Counted from the first letter of the stretch, positions 55,425 to 64,000 are shown. The stretch: 64,000 nucleotides of DNA from Variovorax paradoxus (GCF_030815855.1 NZ_JAUSXG010000001.1:2294001-2358000); one strand, 5' to 3'. Notes: generated from the letters alone by a model not told the origin. Numbers and translations are program-made.

Positions 55425-56180
55425 TCAACCCATGTGGATCTGCTCGGCATCGACCTTGACCAGTTCCTTGCTGGTGACGAGCGTGTTCTTCGCATGAAGC
55501 CGCAGCGTCTGCGAGGCCTGGATGTCGATGTGCCCGGCACGCACGTGCTCGGCCTCCTCGACAACGCGGAAGCTCGAGCGCGTGAGCAGGTGAAACCGGT
55601 CGAGCACGACTTCGCAAGCGCGCCCCAGAAACCGCGTGACGAGCACGCTGAAGCGCAGCTCCGCGCCGCGGTAATCGAGTTCCGAGACATTGCACTGGCC
55701 GCGCTCCGCCGTGAGCTTCCATTCCGGCGCGCTCGTGGCCATGGCGGTATCCGAGTGGAGGTCGAGCGTGCCCGCGCTGCGGATCGCTATGGCCCCGCGC
55801 TTCGACTGCAAGCGCAGATCGCCATCGACCGAGAGCGTTGCCTGTCGCTTGTCGGCCTGGGCCACCACGGCAATCACATAGAGCGCGCCGTCGCTCGGGC
55901 CCGCAACCATGACCGTATCGCCGGGTGCGGGAACCAGCAGGCAACTGGCAGCGCGTCGGCAGCGCAAGGGGGGCTGGCCGTCGGCAAGCTGCAGGTCGCA
56001 GAAGTCGCTGTCGGGGTCGCATGCGACGACGGTGGCCATCGATATGCCGGCCACCGCGGGTGCCGGTTGGCGCTGCGCCGGCGCGTTCTTTCGCAGCAAC
56101 GGTTCCAGCTCGCTCGTGGGCCGGGAAGCTAGCGGTGCCGCAGGCGCAGCGCTGGAAGAAGGGTGGGCCGCCATCGTCAT
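55425..56180 (-). CDS. DUF3540 type VI secretion-associated protein
   Basis: 251 residues. After a low-complexity N-terminus (1-45) there is an OB-like domain with ATVVACDPDSDFCDLQLADG and CLLVPAPGDTVMVAGPSDG, followed by a beta-rich repetitive region from about 115, with LSVDGDLRLQSKRGAIAIRS, and LRLHAKNTLVTSKELVKVDA at the end. This resembles the C-terminal part of VgrG, and DUF3540 genes usually sit next to DUF4150 and DUF2169. Likely an adaptor for spike assembly; direct evidence is absent. The start overlaps the pentapeptide gene stop by ATGA. Confidence 0.8.
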   Translation of the reverse strand: MTMAAHPSSSAAPAAPLASRPTSELEPLLRKNAPAQRQPAPAVAGISMATVVACDPDSDFCDLQLADGQPPLRCRRAASCLLVPAPGDTVMVAGPSDGALYVIAVVAQADKRQATLSVDGDLRLQSKRGAIAIRSAGTLDLHSDTAMATSAPEWKLTAERGQCNVSELDYRGAELRFSVLVTRFLGRACEVVLDRFHLLTRSSFRVVEEAEHVRAGHIDIQASQTLRLHAKNTLVTSKELVKVDAEQIHMG

Positions 56181-57313
56181 GCGGTGTCCTCTGCGTCGGG
56201 TTGTGGATAGTCGCCAAGCCGCATGAGGCCCCGTGCATCACGGTCGAGCCGAACCGCGCGCGGAGAGCGTTGCCAGGCGGCCCGCTCGGCTTCGAACAGC
56301 TCGGGGTCGGCATCGAGCACGCCGATGCGGTCACTCCATCGGGACCCTTCCTGGTGGGCGCGGTGCAGCTGGGTGCGATGGCATCGGGCTTTCTCGAAGC
56401 CGGCGTTGCGCAAGTCCGCATACGAGAAGTCGGCGTACGTGAGGCGGCTTCCCGCAAACGAGGCGCGCTCGCACCGCGCGCGATGGAACACGCACTGCTC
56501 GAGGCTGGCATCCGAAAAATCGGCGCCGCACAGCAACGCATCGATCCACAGCGACTGGTCGAACACGCCCGCGCGGCAGTCCGCGTTGCGCATGCTGGCT
56601 TGCGGAAACAGCGATTGCGGTGCATGCACGCGGTGCATGCGCGCGCCGTCGAGGGCGGCACCCTTGAAATTGCATTGCACGAGCTTTGCCTCGTCGAACA
56701 CGCAGTTCGACATGCGCGCGTCCACGAACTGGCAATGCACGAACGACTGGCCGGCAAACGACTGTCCCCGGAGGTCGGCCTCAGAGAAGATGGCGTTGTG
56801 GAAGCTGGCGCCGCGGAATCCGGCCTCGCGCAGGTCTGATCGAAAGAACACGGCGGTCGCGAGCTCGGCGCCGGCAAAGTCGGCGTTGCCCAGCCGGCTC
56901 TGGTTGAAGATCGTCTTGGTGACTGTGGCCCGCTCGAAGCTGACGCCCTGGAACTCGCAATCCTGGAAGGCGGCTTCCTTCAGTTCGGCGCCTTCCGCGT
57001 GCGTGCCGCGCAGGTCCGAATCGGCCACGACGGTGCCAATCCATCGGCTGGCGGGCGCCTGCATGTCTTGCAGGCTGCAGCGCAGGAGAGACGCGCCCTC
57101 CAGGTGAATGCCGGCCAGCGCCGCGCCGTCGAAGCGGCAGCGCTCGAACACCGAATCGTTCAAGCGCACGCGCTCGAGCCCGGCCTGCCTAAAGCTGCAT
57201 TCGCTGAACAGCCCGCCCGACAGGTCCAGGTCGTTCAGTGGCATGCCTGTGAAGTCTTCTCCCTGCAATTGCACTCCGTTGCGAACCTTGGACACCAGCT
57301 CCTGCGGGCTCAT
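56177..57313 (-). CDS. Pentapeptide-repeat protein (T6SS operon)
   Basis: 378 residues from the ATG at 57313, overlapping the DUF2169 stop (ATGA). Almost the entire protein, from about residue 20 to 320, consists of degenerate A(D/N)LXX pentapeptide repeats, such as LNDLDLSGGLFSECSFRQA, ADFAGAELATAVFF and ADFSYADLRNAGFEKA. Such repeats fold into a right-handed quadrilateral beta-helix. A short non-repeat tail follows. In T6SS loci with DUF2169, these proteins are thought to assist spike or effector assembly; function is not proven. Confidence 0.87.
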   Translation of the reverse strand: MSPQELVSKVRNGVQLQGEDFTGMPLNDLDLSGGLFSECSFRQAGLERVRLNDSVFERCRFDGAALAGIHLEGASLLRCSLQDMQAPASRWIGTVVADSDLRGTHAEGAELKEAAFQDCEFQGVSFERATVTKTIFNQSRLGNADFAGAELATAVFFRSDLREAGFRGASFHNAIFSEADLRGQSFAGQSFVHCQFVDARMSNCVFDEAKLVQCNFKGAALDGARMHRVHAPQSLFPQASMRNADCRAGVFDQSLWIDALLCGADFSDASLEQCVFHRARCERASFAGSRLTYADFSYADLRNAGFEKARCHRTQLHRAHQEGSRWSDRIGVLDADPELFEAERAAWQRSPRAVRLDRDARGLMRLGDYPQPDAEDTA

Positions 57314-59946
57314 TCGGCGCGTGTGGCCTGCGGAGCCGGCACGGTCTTGGTCTGCTCGAGGTAGGCGCCGTGCGTCTCGGTGACGGTGTCGATCTGAATC
57401 TGGGACATGTCGGCGCGAAACAGGTTGGTCTCGCGAAGGTCGGCCGAGAGCAGGCGGGCCTTGTTGAAGTTGGCGGTCATGAGATTGGCCGTGCGCAGGG
57501 AAGCGCGCGTCAGCTTGCTGCGGATGAAAAGGCTCTCGGGTGCCTGTACCGCGCCAAGGTCGGCGCCAGTCAGGTTGCAGGAAGAAAAGTCGCAGGTGTC
57601 GAGCGTGGCGCGGGCGAGGCGTGCGCCCTCCATGGGTATCTCCCGAAAGCTGCATTGCACCAGCGTGGCTTCCTCGAAGTTTGCACTGCGCAGGCTGCTG
57701 CGGCCGACAAAGCAGGAGGTGCGCAGCAGGGCGCGCTGGAACCCGATGCGGTCATCGCCGTTGGTGTGGGTCCACATGCAGGCTTCGAGTTCAGCGCCTG
57801 AAAAGTCCAGTCCGGCGAGCCGGCAGGCCATGAATCCGGCTTTTTCCAGGCGTGCGTTCCGAAAGCTGCAGTCCAGGATGGCCGTGTCCGAAAGGAAGCC
57901 GATGTAGGCTGCATCCATTCCGTCGAAGGTGCAGCGCAACAGCTGCGATTCGATGATGTGCAGGTGATGCATGCGGGCCGAGGAGAAATCGCACTGCTCG
58001 AACTTCAACTTTTCCAACGTCGTTCCTTCGAAGATCGCATGCGAGAAATCGGCCTGGCTGCAATCGATTCCTGCGAGGTTGGCGTTGCGGAAGACAGCGC
58101 GGGCAAAGCCGGCGCCGGAGAGCCGGGCCCGCACCAGCACCGCGTCGCTGAAGTCGGCGTCGTCGCACCTGGCGCGGGCCAGGTCGGCTCCTTCGAGCAG
58201 CGCACGCCGAAAGCACGCGCCACGCAGATCGAGGCCCGACAGGTCGGCGCCGGTCAGGTCCATGTCGGTGAAGTCGCGGTTGCCCGCAAGAACCGAGGCG
58301 ATCTGCATGCCCAACGCCGCCATGCGATCGGCGGGCAGGGGGTCGACGGGCGCCTGGTGCTGCGCGGAGCTGCGATACAACGCCAGCAATCCGCGTTCGC
58401 CGTTCTCCGCCAGCTTGCGCATGGCGTCGATCTGGCTTGCGGGCAGCGGCGCGGAACCGGTCGCCGAGGAGATGCCTTCGAACCCGCGCACCATGGCCGC
58501 GCCTTTGACGCTTGGCGGGCCTTTCAACTGCGTGCGGTCGTGCTCGCGCACCAGCTTGCCGGTATCGAAGCCAACTTTTCTCGACTCGCTGGCGTTGGCA
58601 TCGGCTTCGCGCTGGAGCCGCTCGCGTTCGACGGCTCCGTGCTCGCGCTGCGCGCTGGCATAGCGCTCGGCTTGCTCCACGAACTCGGGCAGTTCGCGCA
58701 GCGTCGGCATTCGGGTAAACGGGGCGGGAAGCCGGCGGTCGTTGAAATGGCGTGCCTTGTGCCCCGCCGCAATCGCCATCTGCTTCAACTCTTCGCAGCC
58801 CTGCGCGCCGCGCTCGCGCATGTTGCGCACCAATGCCGATTCCGGGTTGTCGGCCCCATCGGGCTGCGGACCGATGGCTTCTTCGGGTACGAGCTCGTTG
58901 TCGCGAAACATGTAGAGCGCGCCTTTTTCCGGATCGCATCGCTGCTGCAGCACGGCGGCGTAGTGCGCCAGGCCGCGCGGTGCGTCGCACATCTCGATCG
59001 CGGGCATCACATGGGAAACATCCGATGCATCGTCCTCGTCGATGCGCGTTTCGCCATGGAAGACGAACGCGACGCGGTCCAGATGCGGAAAGAACCAGGC
59101 CGTCGTCAAGCGCTGGGCGACTTCCTCGACGTGCCCGGGCAAGCGATGCCGCGCAACAACGGCAAGGGCGCGCCAGTCGGGTACGCGGCCCTGCTGAAGC
59201 GGCACCAGAGGGTGCATGTTCCAGATGGCGTAGGGAGCGCCGGGCGGAATCTCCATCTGAAGAAAGCGCTGGTCGGGCGGGGCGGCGTTGAAGAGCTGCC
59301 AGTCCATGTCACTGGCAAAGCCCGGAAAGAGATGGGCGCGCCAGTTGGCGTCGTACTGCCTGCCCATGAGGCGCATGCGCCGCGGCGAAGCAATGTCGAT
59401 GGGGCCGAAGCCGGCAGGCTCGGGCTGGTCGCGCGGATGGCGCAGGCGATGTGCCGGATCTTCGATGTTGGGCAGGCGCTGCACTTCGAGGCCATCGACC
59501 ACCTCCAGCCCATGGCCGCGGCCCAGCGGGTTGTCCGCAAAGTCGGGGCCGCCATAGGCACGCGTCCAGTCGATGCGCATTGCCTCGAACGGCTGCGGCG
59601 GAGTGGGGCGGCCGTCCACCCAGAAGCGGTCGCCGAACACGGTCAGGTCCTTCGATAGTCCTGCAACCTGCAGCCTCGCGGCGCAGATTGTCTTTTGGTC
59701 CTGGTGCGCGGTGTGTGCGAAGCCGGTGGCGAGTATTTCGGCACGCACCTTCGGAATGCCCAGGTCGATGGCCGTCGTCGGACCCAGCTCTTCGGACAGC
59801 GTCTTCCAGAACTCGGCCTCCGGCGTGAGCACGGGCTTGCCGCTCATCGGCACCATGCACAGCGTGGTCACGGCAAGGCGCTGATCGCCCTGGCGCAGGA
59901 ACGGACGGGTCGTCACGCTCAACCGAAGCGGTTTGACGGTTTTCAT
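57310..59946 (-). CDS. DUF2169 domain/pentapeptide-repeat fusion protein
   Basis: 878 residues. The N-terminal DUF2169 domain (about 1-330) begins with LRLSVTTRPFLRQGDQRLAVT and includes FGDRFWVDGRPTPPQPFEAM, RIDWTRAYGG and FPGFASDMDWQLFN. A charged middle (400-545) is followed by a pentapeptide-repeat domain (about 555-850), with MDLTGADLSGLDLRGACF, ADLARARCDDADF and ANLMTANFNKARLLSADL. DUF2169 proteins act as T6SS adaptors/chaperones for DUF4150-type spike tips. It is third in the operon behind vgrG; the fused repeat domain is related to the separate pentapeptide gene next to it. Confidence 0.87.
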   Translation of the reverse strand: MKTVKPLRLSVTTRPFLRQGDQRLAVTTLCMVPMSGKPVLTPEAEFWKTLSEELGPTTAIDLGIPKVRAEILATGFAHTAHQDQKTICAARLQVAGLSKDLTVFGDRFWVDGRPTPPQPFEAMRIDWTRAYGGPDFADNPLGRGHGLEVVDGLEVQRLPNIEDPAHRLRHPRDQPEPAGFGPIDIASPRRMRLMGRQYDANWRAHLFPGFASDMDWQLFNAAPPDQRFLQMEIPPGAPYAIWNMHPLVPLQQGRVPDWRALAVVARHRLPGHVEEVAQRLTTAWFFPHLDRVAFVFHGETRIDEDDASDVSHVMPAIEMCDAPRGLAHYAAVLQQRCDPEKGALYMFRDNELVPEEAIGPQPDGADNPESALVRNMRERGAQGCEELKQMAIAAGHKARHFNDRRLPAPFTRMPTLRELPEFVEQAERYASAQREHGAVERERLQREADANASESRKVGFDTGKLVREHDRTQLKGPPSVKGAAMVRGFEGISSATGSAPLPASQIDAMRKLAENGERGLLALYRSSAQHQAPVDPLPADRMAALGMQIASVLAGNRDFTDMDLTGADLSGLDLRGACFRRALLEGADLARARCDDADFSDAVLVRARLSGAGFARAVFRNANLAGIDCSQADFSHAIFEGTTLEKLKFEQCDFSSARMHHLHIIESQLLRCTFDGMDAAYIGFLSDTAILDCSFRNARLEKAGFMACRLAGLDFSGAELEACMWTHTNGDDRIGFQRALLRTSCFVGRSSLRSANFEEATLVQCSFREIPMEGARLARATLDTCDFSSCNLTGADLGAVQAPESLFIRSKLTRASLRTANLMTANFNKARLLSADLRETNLFRADMSQIQIDTVTETHGAYLEQTKTVPAPQATRAE

Positions 59947-59973
59947 GGGCGCGGCATCCGCGGGCCCCGGCGC

Positions 59974-60411
59974 TCAGCGCGCACGGGGCAGCTCCAGCGG
60001 CGTGCGCTCGCGGTCAATGGCCACCAATGCCGGATTACTCGCGTCATAGCGCAGGTGGACGGCCTTGTGCGGCTCGAGGAAATGCGGCACCAGCGCGTCT
60101 TCGACGAAGGTGGGAATCGATGCGGCACGGGCCACGCCGGCACTGTCTGTGTAGTCGATGTCGAGCACCAGGGCCCGGACGGTTTGCCCATCGGAGCCAC
60201 CGCGCGTCATGTTGTTGGGGTGCATCCGCACATTGCGGACCACGCCGTCGGCGGACTGCCCGGCCTGCGCCAGCACAGGCCAGAGCTTCTCCTCGGCGGA
60301 GTAGTGCCGGTTCTCCTTGCGCATGTAGCCCACGGCACCCACGCCCCCGATGACGACCGCAGTCATCACGATGCCGAACAAAATCCAGAGAAGCGTCTCC
60401 CACTCAGGCAT
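59974..60411 (-). CDS. Small membrane-anchored protein (DUF3592-like), T6SS operon
   Basis: 145 residues. One N-terminal membrane segment (WETLLWILFGIVMTAVVIGG and on to about residue 30) precedes a polar domain with YSAEEKLWPVLAQAGQSADG, VVRNVRMHPNNMT and VLDIDYTDSAGVARAASIP, resembling DUF3592-type beta domains. It lies 12 bp after vgrG and 27 bp before the DUF2169 gene. Anchored single-pass proteins here are sometimes immunity proteins, but no cognate toxin was identified, so its role is unknown. Confidence 0.7.
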   Translation of the reverse strand: MPEWETLLWILFGIVMTAVVIGGVGAVGYMRKENRHYSAEEKLWPVLAQAGQSADGVVRNVRMHPNNMTRGGSDGQTVRALVLDIDYTDSAGVARAASIPTFVEDALVPHFLEPHKAVHLRYDASNPALVAIDRERTPLELPRAR

Positions 60412-60423
60412 GGCTCGGCGGTG

Positions 60424-62766
60424 TCACATGACAAGATGCATGGCCTGCGCATAGGCCGCCATGCCGTCCACGAAAAAGCGCATCGCCGCCTTGCCGACCT
60501 GCACCGCTTCGTTGGTGATGTCGATGCCCTTGTTGGCAATCTTGTAGGTCAGCAGATCGACTTTGAGCACCGCATACTGGGAGTTGATGCCGTAGAACTG
60601 CTGGCGAACACCCCAGAAGTCCAGCGACATGCCCACGGCACCGAAGCGGAAACCCGCGCCACCCGAGCGCGTCAGGCGCCAGTCGCTGCTCTTGGCGTAG
60701 TTGTTGGTGTAGGTCTGCGAGTTGTTCGTGTAGTTGACCGCCAGGTTGCTGTAGACGTTCGATGTGGTGGCGTAGACGTTCGTGTTGATGACGTGCTGCG
60801 TCGTGTTGTGGATATGGTTGGTGGTGTTGAAGGTCACGTCGGGCGAGGTATGCACCGTGGGCCCGGTTACCACCGTGTTCGACGGGCCGTTCACCTTCAC
60901 GTTGTTGATGGTGTCGATGGTGTCGTTGCGCCCGCCGCTCACGAAGCGGATCTCCTGCCCATCGATGGTGCCGTGAAAGCCGCCCGTGATCGCCAGGTTG
61001 ACGCCGCCGCTGATGGTGTCGTTCAGCCCGCCGCTGAGCGTGCGCTTCTTGCCGCCCGAAATGGTCTGCCTGACGCCACCCGTCACTGTTTCGCTGAAGC
61101 CGCCGGCCACATCCCGGGTATCGCCTCCGGTAATGGTTTCTTTCGCGCCCGCGGTGATGTCGCGCGTTTCGCCGTTTTTGTAGGTCGACGATTCATGCCC
61201 GCCGATGACCGTGGTGCGCGTGCCGTCGGTGGTGTGCGTTTCGTCGGCTTCCACCTCCACATCGAGGTTGCGCTCGGCGTGCAGCAGGATCTGCTCGGCG
61301 CCGCTGCGGTCTTCGAAGCGCAGCATGTTGGCCTGGTTGGCCGCGCCGCCGCTGCTCGATCGCGTGAGGATGCCGCTGGCCGTGGCGTTTGCGGGCAACT
61401 CCCACGGCGGCATCTGGTCATTGTTGTAGACGCGGCCGGTGATGATGGGGCGGTCGGGCTCGCCACCGATGAAATCGACAATCACTTCCTGGCCCACGCG
61501 CGGCATGTGCATGGTGCCGTAGTTGGCGCCGGCCCAGTTGCTCGACACGCGCACCCAGCACGAGCTGTTTTCATCCGACTGGCCGTAGCGGTCCCAGCGG
61601 AACTGCAGCTTCACACGGCCGAAGCGGTCTGTCCAGATTTCCTCGGGCCCGACGACGGTGGCGGTTTGCGGGCCGTTGGTGCGCGGCTTGGGCGTCTTGC
61701 GCGCAGGGCGGTAGGGCACGTTCGAAGGCAGCACCGTGAAGTCGAACCGGCAGACCGATTCCATGCTGCCGCCCGTGGCGTATTCGGACTCCTGCAGGTC
61801 GTAGCGGGTTTCGGTGACCAGGTATTCGCGGTTGTCCGACTCGCGCGGGCAATACGTCATCTCGAACAGGTAGCCCGGCGCCATGCCGACGACGTTGGTG
61901 TGGCCCGCCGCGAGCTCGTGCGCGCACTGCAGCTCTTGCAGGCGAATCTTCGCGTAGGTGTCGCCCTGCTGGTGCTCGCTGTAGCCGCCCAGCCATTCAT
62001 ACACCTCGTACGTGGAATGGTCGTGGCCCTTGGGGTCCTGGCGCACGCTCTGCAGCGAGGCGCGCGATTTCTTGAAGTCGAAGTCGTCGAGCATCACGCG
62101 GCCCGAAGTGATCTGCTCGGCCACGCGCCACTGGTCGATGCAGGGCTCCATCGCATGAAGCACGCGATCGCGCGGGCGGTACGGAATGGCGGCGTAGCCC
62201 GGCAGCTCGCCGTAGCCGCCGGTGTCGTCGGCCAGCACCAGCAGATGCGAACCATGGGTGTGCTCGAAGTGATAGGCGATGCCTTCGTGTTCCATGAGGC
62301 GGCTCACGAAAGCAAAGTCGCTCTCCTGGTATTGCACGCAATATTCCCAGGGGCGATAGCTGCCCGTGAGGCGCTTCTCGAACTCGAAGCCATACTTGCC
62401 CAGCACGTCGTCGAGCACCTCGGGCACGCTCTTGTTCTGGAAAATGCGGCAGTCGGTGGTGCGCGTGAGGTACCAAAGCCAGGGCTGCACCAGCGCACGG
62501 TACACATAGTGGCGGCCGGTTTCGTTGGCCCGGCCCACGAGTTCGAAGCGCACCACGGTGCCGTTGAGAAAGCGAGGCGCGCTGCCGTCCGTCAATTCGA
62601 GCGTCAAGGAGGTGCCGAGCAGCTTCTTCAGGTCGAGGTTGAAGCTCGGGCTGACCATGTCGACCTCGAACTCGAACAACTGCGACAGTGCTTCCCGGCC
62701 CCGCATCGCGCGGAACTTGAGCTGCTCGGCGTTCAGTACCGTGTGAACCTGGACGGTGCGCGTCAT
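60424..62766 (-). CDS. vgrG: VgrG type VI secretion spike protein
   Basis: 780 residues. The gp27-like part (about 1-400) opens MTRTVQVHTVLNAEQLKFRAM and includes RTTDCRIFQNKSVPEVLDDVL. The gp5 OB domain follows at about 400-480, with DRFGRVKLQFRWDR, SSCWVRVSSNWAGANYG and PRVGQEVIVDF. From about residue 510 a long beta-helical needle runs with octad repeats, such as RQTISGGK, KRTLSGGL and NDTISGGV. A C-terminal segment (680-780) is not a known toxin domain. VgrG is the spike tip pushed out by the T6SS sheath. It is the first gene of the operon. Confidence 0.95.
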   Translation of the reverse strand: MTRTVQVHTVLNAEQLKFRAMRGREALSQLFEFEVDMVSPSFNLDLKKLLGTSLTLELTDGSAPRFLNGTVVRFELVGRANETGRHYVYRALVQPWLWYLTRTTDCRIFQNKSVPEVLDDVLGKYGFEFEKRLTGSYRPWEYCVQYQESDFAFVSRLMEHEGIAYHFEHTHGSHLLVLADDTGGYGELPGYAAIPYRPRDRVLHAMEPCIDQWRVAEQITSGRVMLDDFDFKKSRASLQSVRQDPKGHDHSTYEVYEWLGGYSEHQQGDTYAKIRLQELQCAHELAAGHTNVVGMAPGYLFEMTYCPRESDNREYLVTETRYDLQESEYATGGSMESVCRFDFTVLPSNVPYRPARKTPKPRTNGPQTATVVGPEEIWTDRFGRVKLQFRWDRYGQSDENSSCWVRVSSNWAGANYGTMHMPRVGQEVIVDFIGGEPDRPIITGRVYNNDQMPPWELPANATASGILTRSSSGGAANQANMLRFEDRSGAEQILLHAERNLDVEVEADETHTTDGTRTTVIGGHESSTYKNGETRDITAGAKETITGGDTRDVAGGFSETVTGGVRQTISGGKKRTLSGGLNDTISGGVNLAITGGFHGTIDGQEIRFVSGGRNDTIDTINNVKVNGPSNTVVTGPTVHTSPDVTFNTTNHIHNTTQHVINTNVYATTSNVYSNLAVNYTNNSQTYTNNYAKSSDWRLTRSGGAGFRFGAVGMSLDFWGVRQQFYGINSQYAVLKVDLLTYKIANKGIDITNEAVQVGKAAMRFFVDGMAAYAQAMHLVM

Positions 62767-62836
62767 TCGAAATTCCCTGACCCTTGGGGCTTCTGCGGAT
62801 GCGAAGCCTTCGGGTGGCAGTCTAGAAATTCCTTAT

Positions 62837-62850
62837 GTCATATGCATGAC
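62837..62850. promoter_or_regulatory. Dyad GTCAT-ATGC-ATGAC upstream of vgrG
   Basis: Perfect five-base arms around a four-base spacer lie 71 bp before the vgrG start in a locally AT-rich stretch. It is a candidate operator of the T6SS accessory operon. No matching regulator is encoded next to it. Confidence 0.4.
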
Positions 62851-62916
62851 GTGCAGGTTGTGCGCTGTTGTTTCCGGGAGCTGTTGTTCAGGAGCGCTCT
62901 TGATGTGGGCGCTCTG

Positions 62917-63175
62917 GTTCAGGGCGCGTGCACAGGCCACCGGGTACTCCCCTCCGCGAATGTCCCCCGGCTTCGCCTCCTCCTTGATTTCGCTGCGAGG
63001 AGCACCCGATGCCCTGTGCACACCGGGCGCTGCGCTTGTGCTGGCTGTTCAATAACTGCTCTGAACAACGCTCCCGTCGATGGGGTGCCTTGCGCAGCGA
63101 AATCAAGGGGGAGGCCGCAGGCCGGAGGACATTCGCGGAGCAAGGTACCCCGTCGGCGGGAGCGCCGCCCTGAAC
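62917..63175. repeat. 259-bp imperfect inverted repeat (MITE/REP-like)
   Basis: The ends GTTCAGGGC (62917) and GCCCTGAAC (to 63175) are perfect complements. Inside, CCGCGAATGTCC (62954-62965) pairs with 63127-63138, and CCTTGATTTCGCTGCG (62982-62997) pairs with 63093-63108. The arms run about 95 bases around a 70-base centre. No transposase or credible ORF is within it. It fills most of the 437-bp gap between vgrG and the dehydrogenase gene, and a shortened relative lies at 20722-20776. Confidence 0.75.
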
Positions 63176-63203
63176 AGCAGCGCCCCAAACAAACAGGCAG
63201 CTC

Positions 63204-64000
63204 CTACATCGACGCTTCGAGCATCGCCTTGTAGTCGTCCCGCGAAGCCAGCCGCGGATTGGTCTTGTGGCAATGGTCGGCCATGGCGCCGTCGATGATC
63301 TTCTCGAACAGGTCGGGCGTTACGCCCACCTCGGCCAGGCCCTTGGGCATGCCGAGGCGCGCATTCATGTCGCGGATCGCTTCGCCGAGATCGCCGGCCG
63401 AGTCGAGGTGCATGGCCTGCGCCATGCGCTGCAGCCGCTGCTCCTTCTGCACAGACTCCGCGCCGGCGTTGAAGTGGATCACTGCCGGCAGGAAGAGGGC
63501 GTTAAGGGTGCCGTGGTGCAGTCGTGGATCGACGCCGCCGAGGCTGTGGCTCAGCGAGTGCACGCAGCCCAGGCCCTTCTGGAAGGCCATCGCGCCCTGC
63601 ATCGAGGCGCTCATGAGGTTCAGGCGCGCCTCGCGGTCGCTGCCGTCCTTGGTGGCTCGCTCGATATGCAGCCAAGCGCGCTCCAGGCCGTCGAGCGCGA
63701 TGCCGTCGGCCGGCGGGTTGAAGGCGGCCGACATGAAGGTTTCCATGCAATGCGCGATCGCGTCCATGCCGGTGGCGGCCGTGAGGCGCGGCGGCAGGCC
63801 GAGCGTGAGTTCGGGGTCGCAGATCGCGGCCTTGGGCATGAGAAACCAGCTGTGGAAGCCGAGCTTGCGGTGGTCGTCGACGATGACGATCGCGCCGCGC
63901 GCCACCTCGCTCCCGGTGCCGCTGGTGGTGGGTACGGCAATGATCGGCACCACGCGGTCGGTGATCTTCGGCGAGCCGCCTTCGATCGTGGCGTAGGTCT
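63204..64000 (-). CDS. Iron-containing alcohol dehydrogenase (5' partial)
   Basis: The window holds the C-terminal 265 residues or so; the N-terminus runs off the right edge and the stop (TAG) is at 63204-63206. The group III Fe-ADH metal ligands are visible: Asp and His in GMDAIAHCMETF, His in CVHSLSHSLGG, and His in HHGTLNALFLP. VPTTSGTGSEVARGAIVI is the conserved NAD-side loop. The enzyme oxidises a primary alcohol or reduces the aldehyde with NAD(H). Direction is away from the inverted repeat; no cotranscribed neighbour is visible. Confidence 0.92.
   Translation of the reverse strand, partial: TYATIEGGSPKITDRVVPIIAVPTTSGTGSEVARGAIVIVDDHRKLGFHSWFLMPKAAICDPELTLGLPPRLTAATGMDAIAHCMETFMSAAFNPPADGIALDGLERAWLHIERATKDGSDREARLNLMSASMQGAMAFQKGLGCVHSLSHSLGGVDPRLHHGTLNALFLPAVIHFNAGAESVQKEQRLQRMAQAMHLDSAGDLGEAIRDMNARLGMPKGLAEVGVTPDLFEKIIDGAMADHCHKTNPRLASRDDYKAMLEASM

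Noticed and set aside
62756..63055. Small frame in the inverted repeat
   Set aside because: It lies within a palindromic element, has no good ribosome-binding site and no recognisable protein pattern.
59695..63234. 1179-codon plus-strand frame across the T6SS genes
   Set aside because: It covers vgrG and DUF2169 genes on the opposite strand, with repetitive Val/Arg/His composition and no family match; a shadow.

Overview
The window is a GC-rich stretch of chromosome from a betaproteobacterium, most likely Burkholderiales, family Comamonadaceae, and Variovorax-like. The evidence is the strong G/C bias at third codon positions, tightly packed genes with ATGA/GTGA overlaps, orphan Bug/TctC-type solute receptors, paqraquat-inducible (pqi) genes split in the Burkholderiales manner, and many LysR, GntR and MFS genes. 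The genus is an inference. No rRNA, tRNA, CRISPR array, transposase or phage gene was seen.

Left end (1-13381): one giant open frame enters from the left edge and codes for more than 4,450 residues. It has LysM-like segments, long helical stretches, an HExxH motif, two glycine-rich hydrophobic zones and, in the middle, a module of D-glutamate cyclase-like (DUF4392), glutamate racemase-like and second D-glutamate cyclase-like domains. The racemase motifs are intact. This is the most unusual object in the window. Downstream (13.5-16.6 kb) two related LuxR-type regulators without a LuxI flank an AraC-type regulator.

Metabolic and transport region (16.6-31.3 kb): an aldo/keto reductase and MFS pair divergent from a LysR gene; a catabolic cluster (PLP aminotransferase of the serine-glyoxylate type, Bug receptor, FAH-like hydratase) divergent from gntR and a 1031-residue FAD/Fe-S D-2-hydroxyacid dehydrogenase; then ogt, LysR, MFS, a PPOX flavoprotein and an AraC/VOC pair.

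Envelope and stress region (31.4-55 kb): a nucleotidyltransferase broken by one frameshift, a membrane M48 peptidase, two MFS transporters running into pqiA1-pqiA2-pqiB-pqiC, another DHA2 transporter, an S9 peptidase lipoprotein, a two-component system, a PhnB-like protein, a MATE exporter with a DUF2239 gene, a MarR/GIY-YIG pair with a clear double operator, tex, a patatin-like phospholipase and a second Bug receptor.

Right end (55-64 kb): a tight six-gene type VI secretion accessory operon on the minus strand (vgrG, a small membrane protein, DUF2169-pentapeptide, pentapeptide, DUF3540, DUF4150/PAAR-like) with no recognisable toxin, then a 259-bp imperfect inverted repeat with a shortened relative 42 kb away, and an iron-dependent alcohol dehydrogenase that runs off the right edge.
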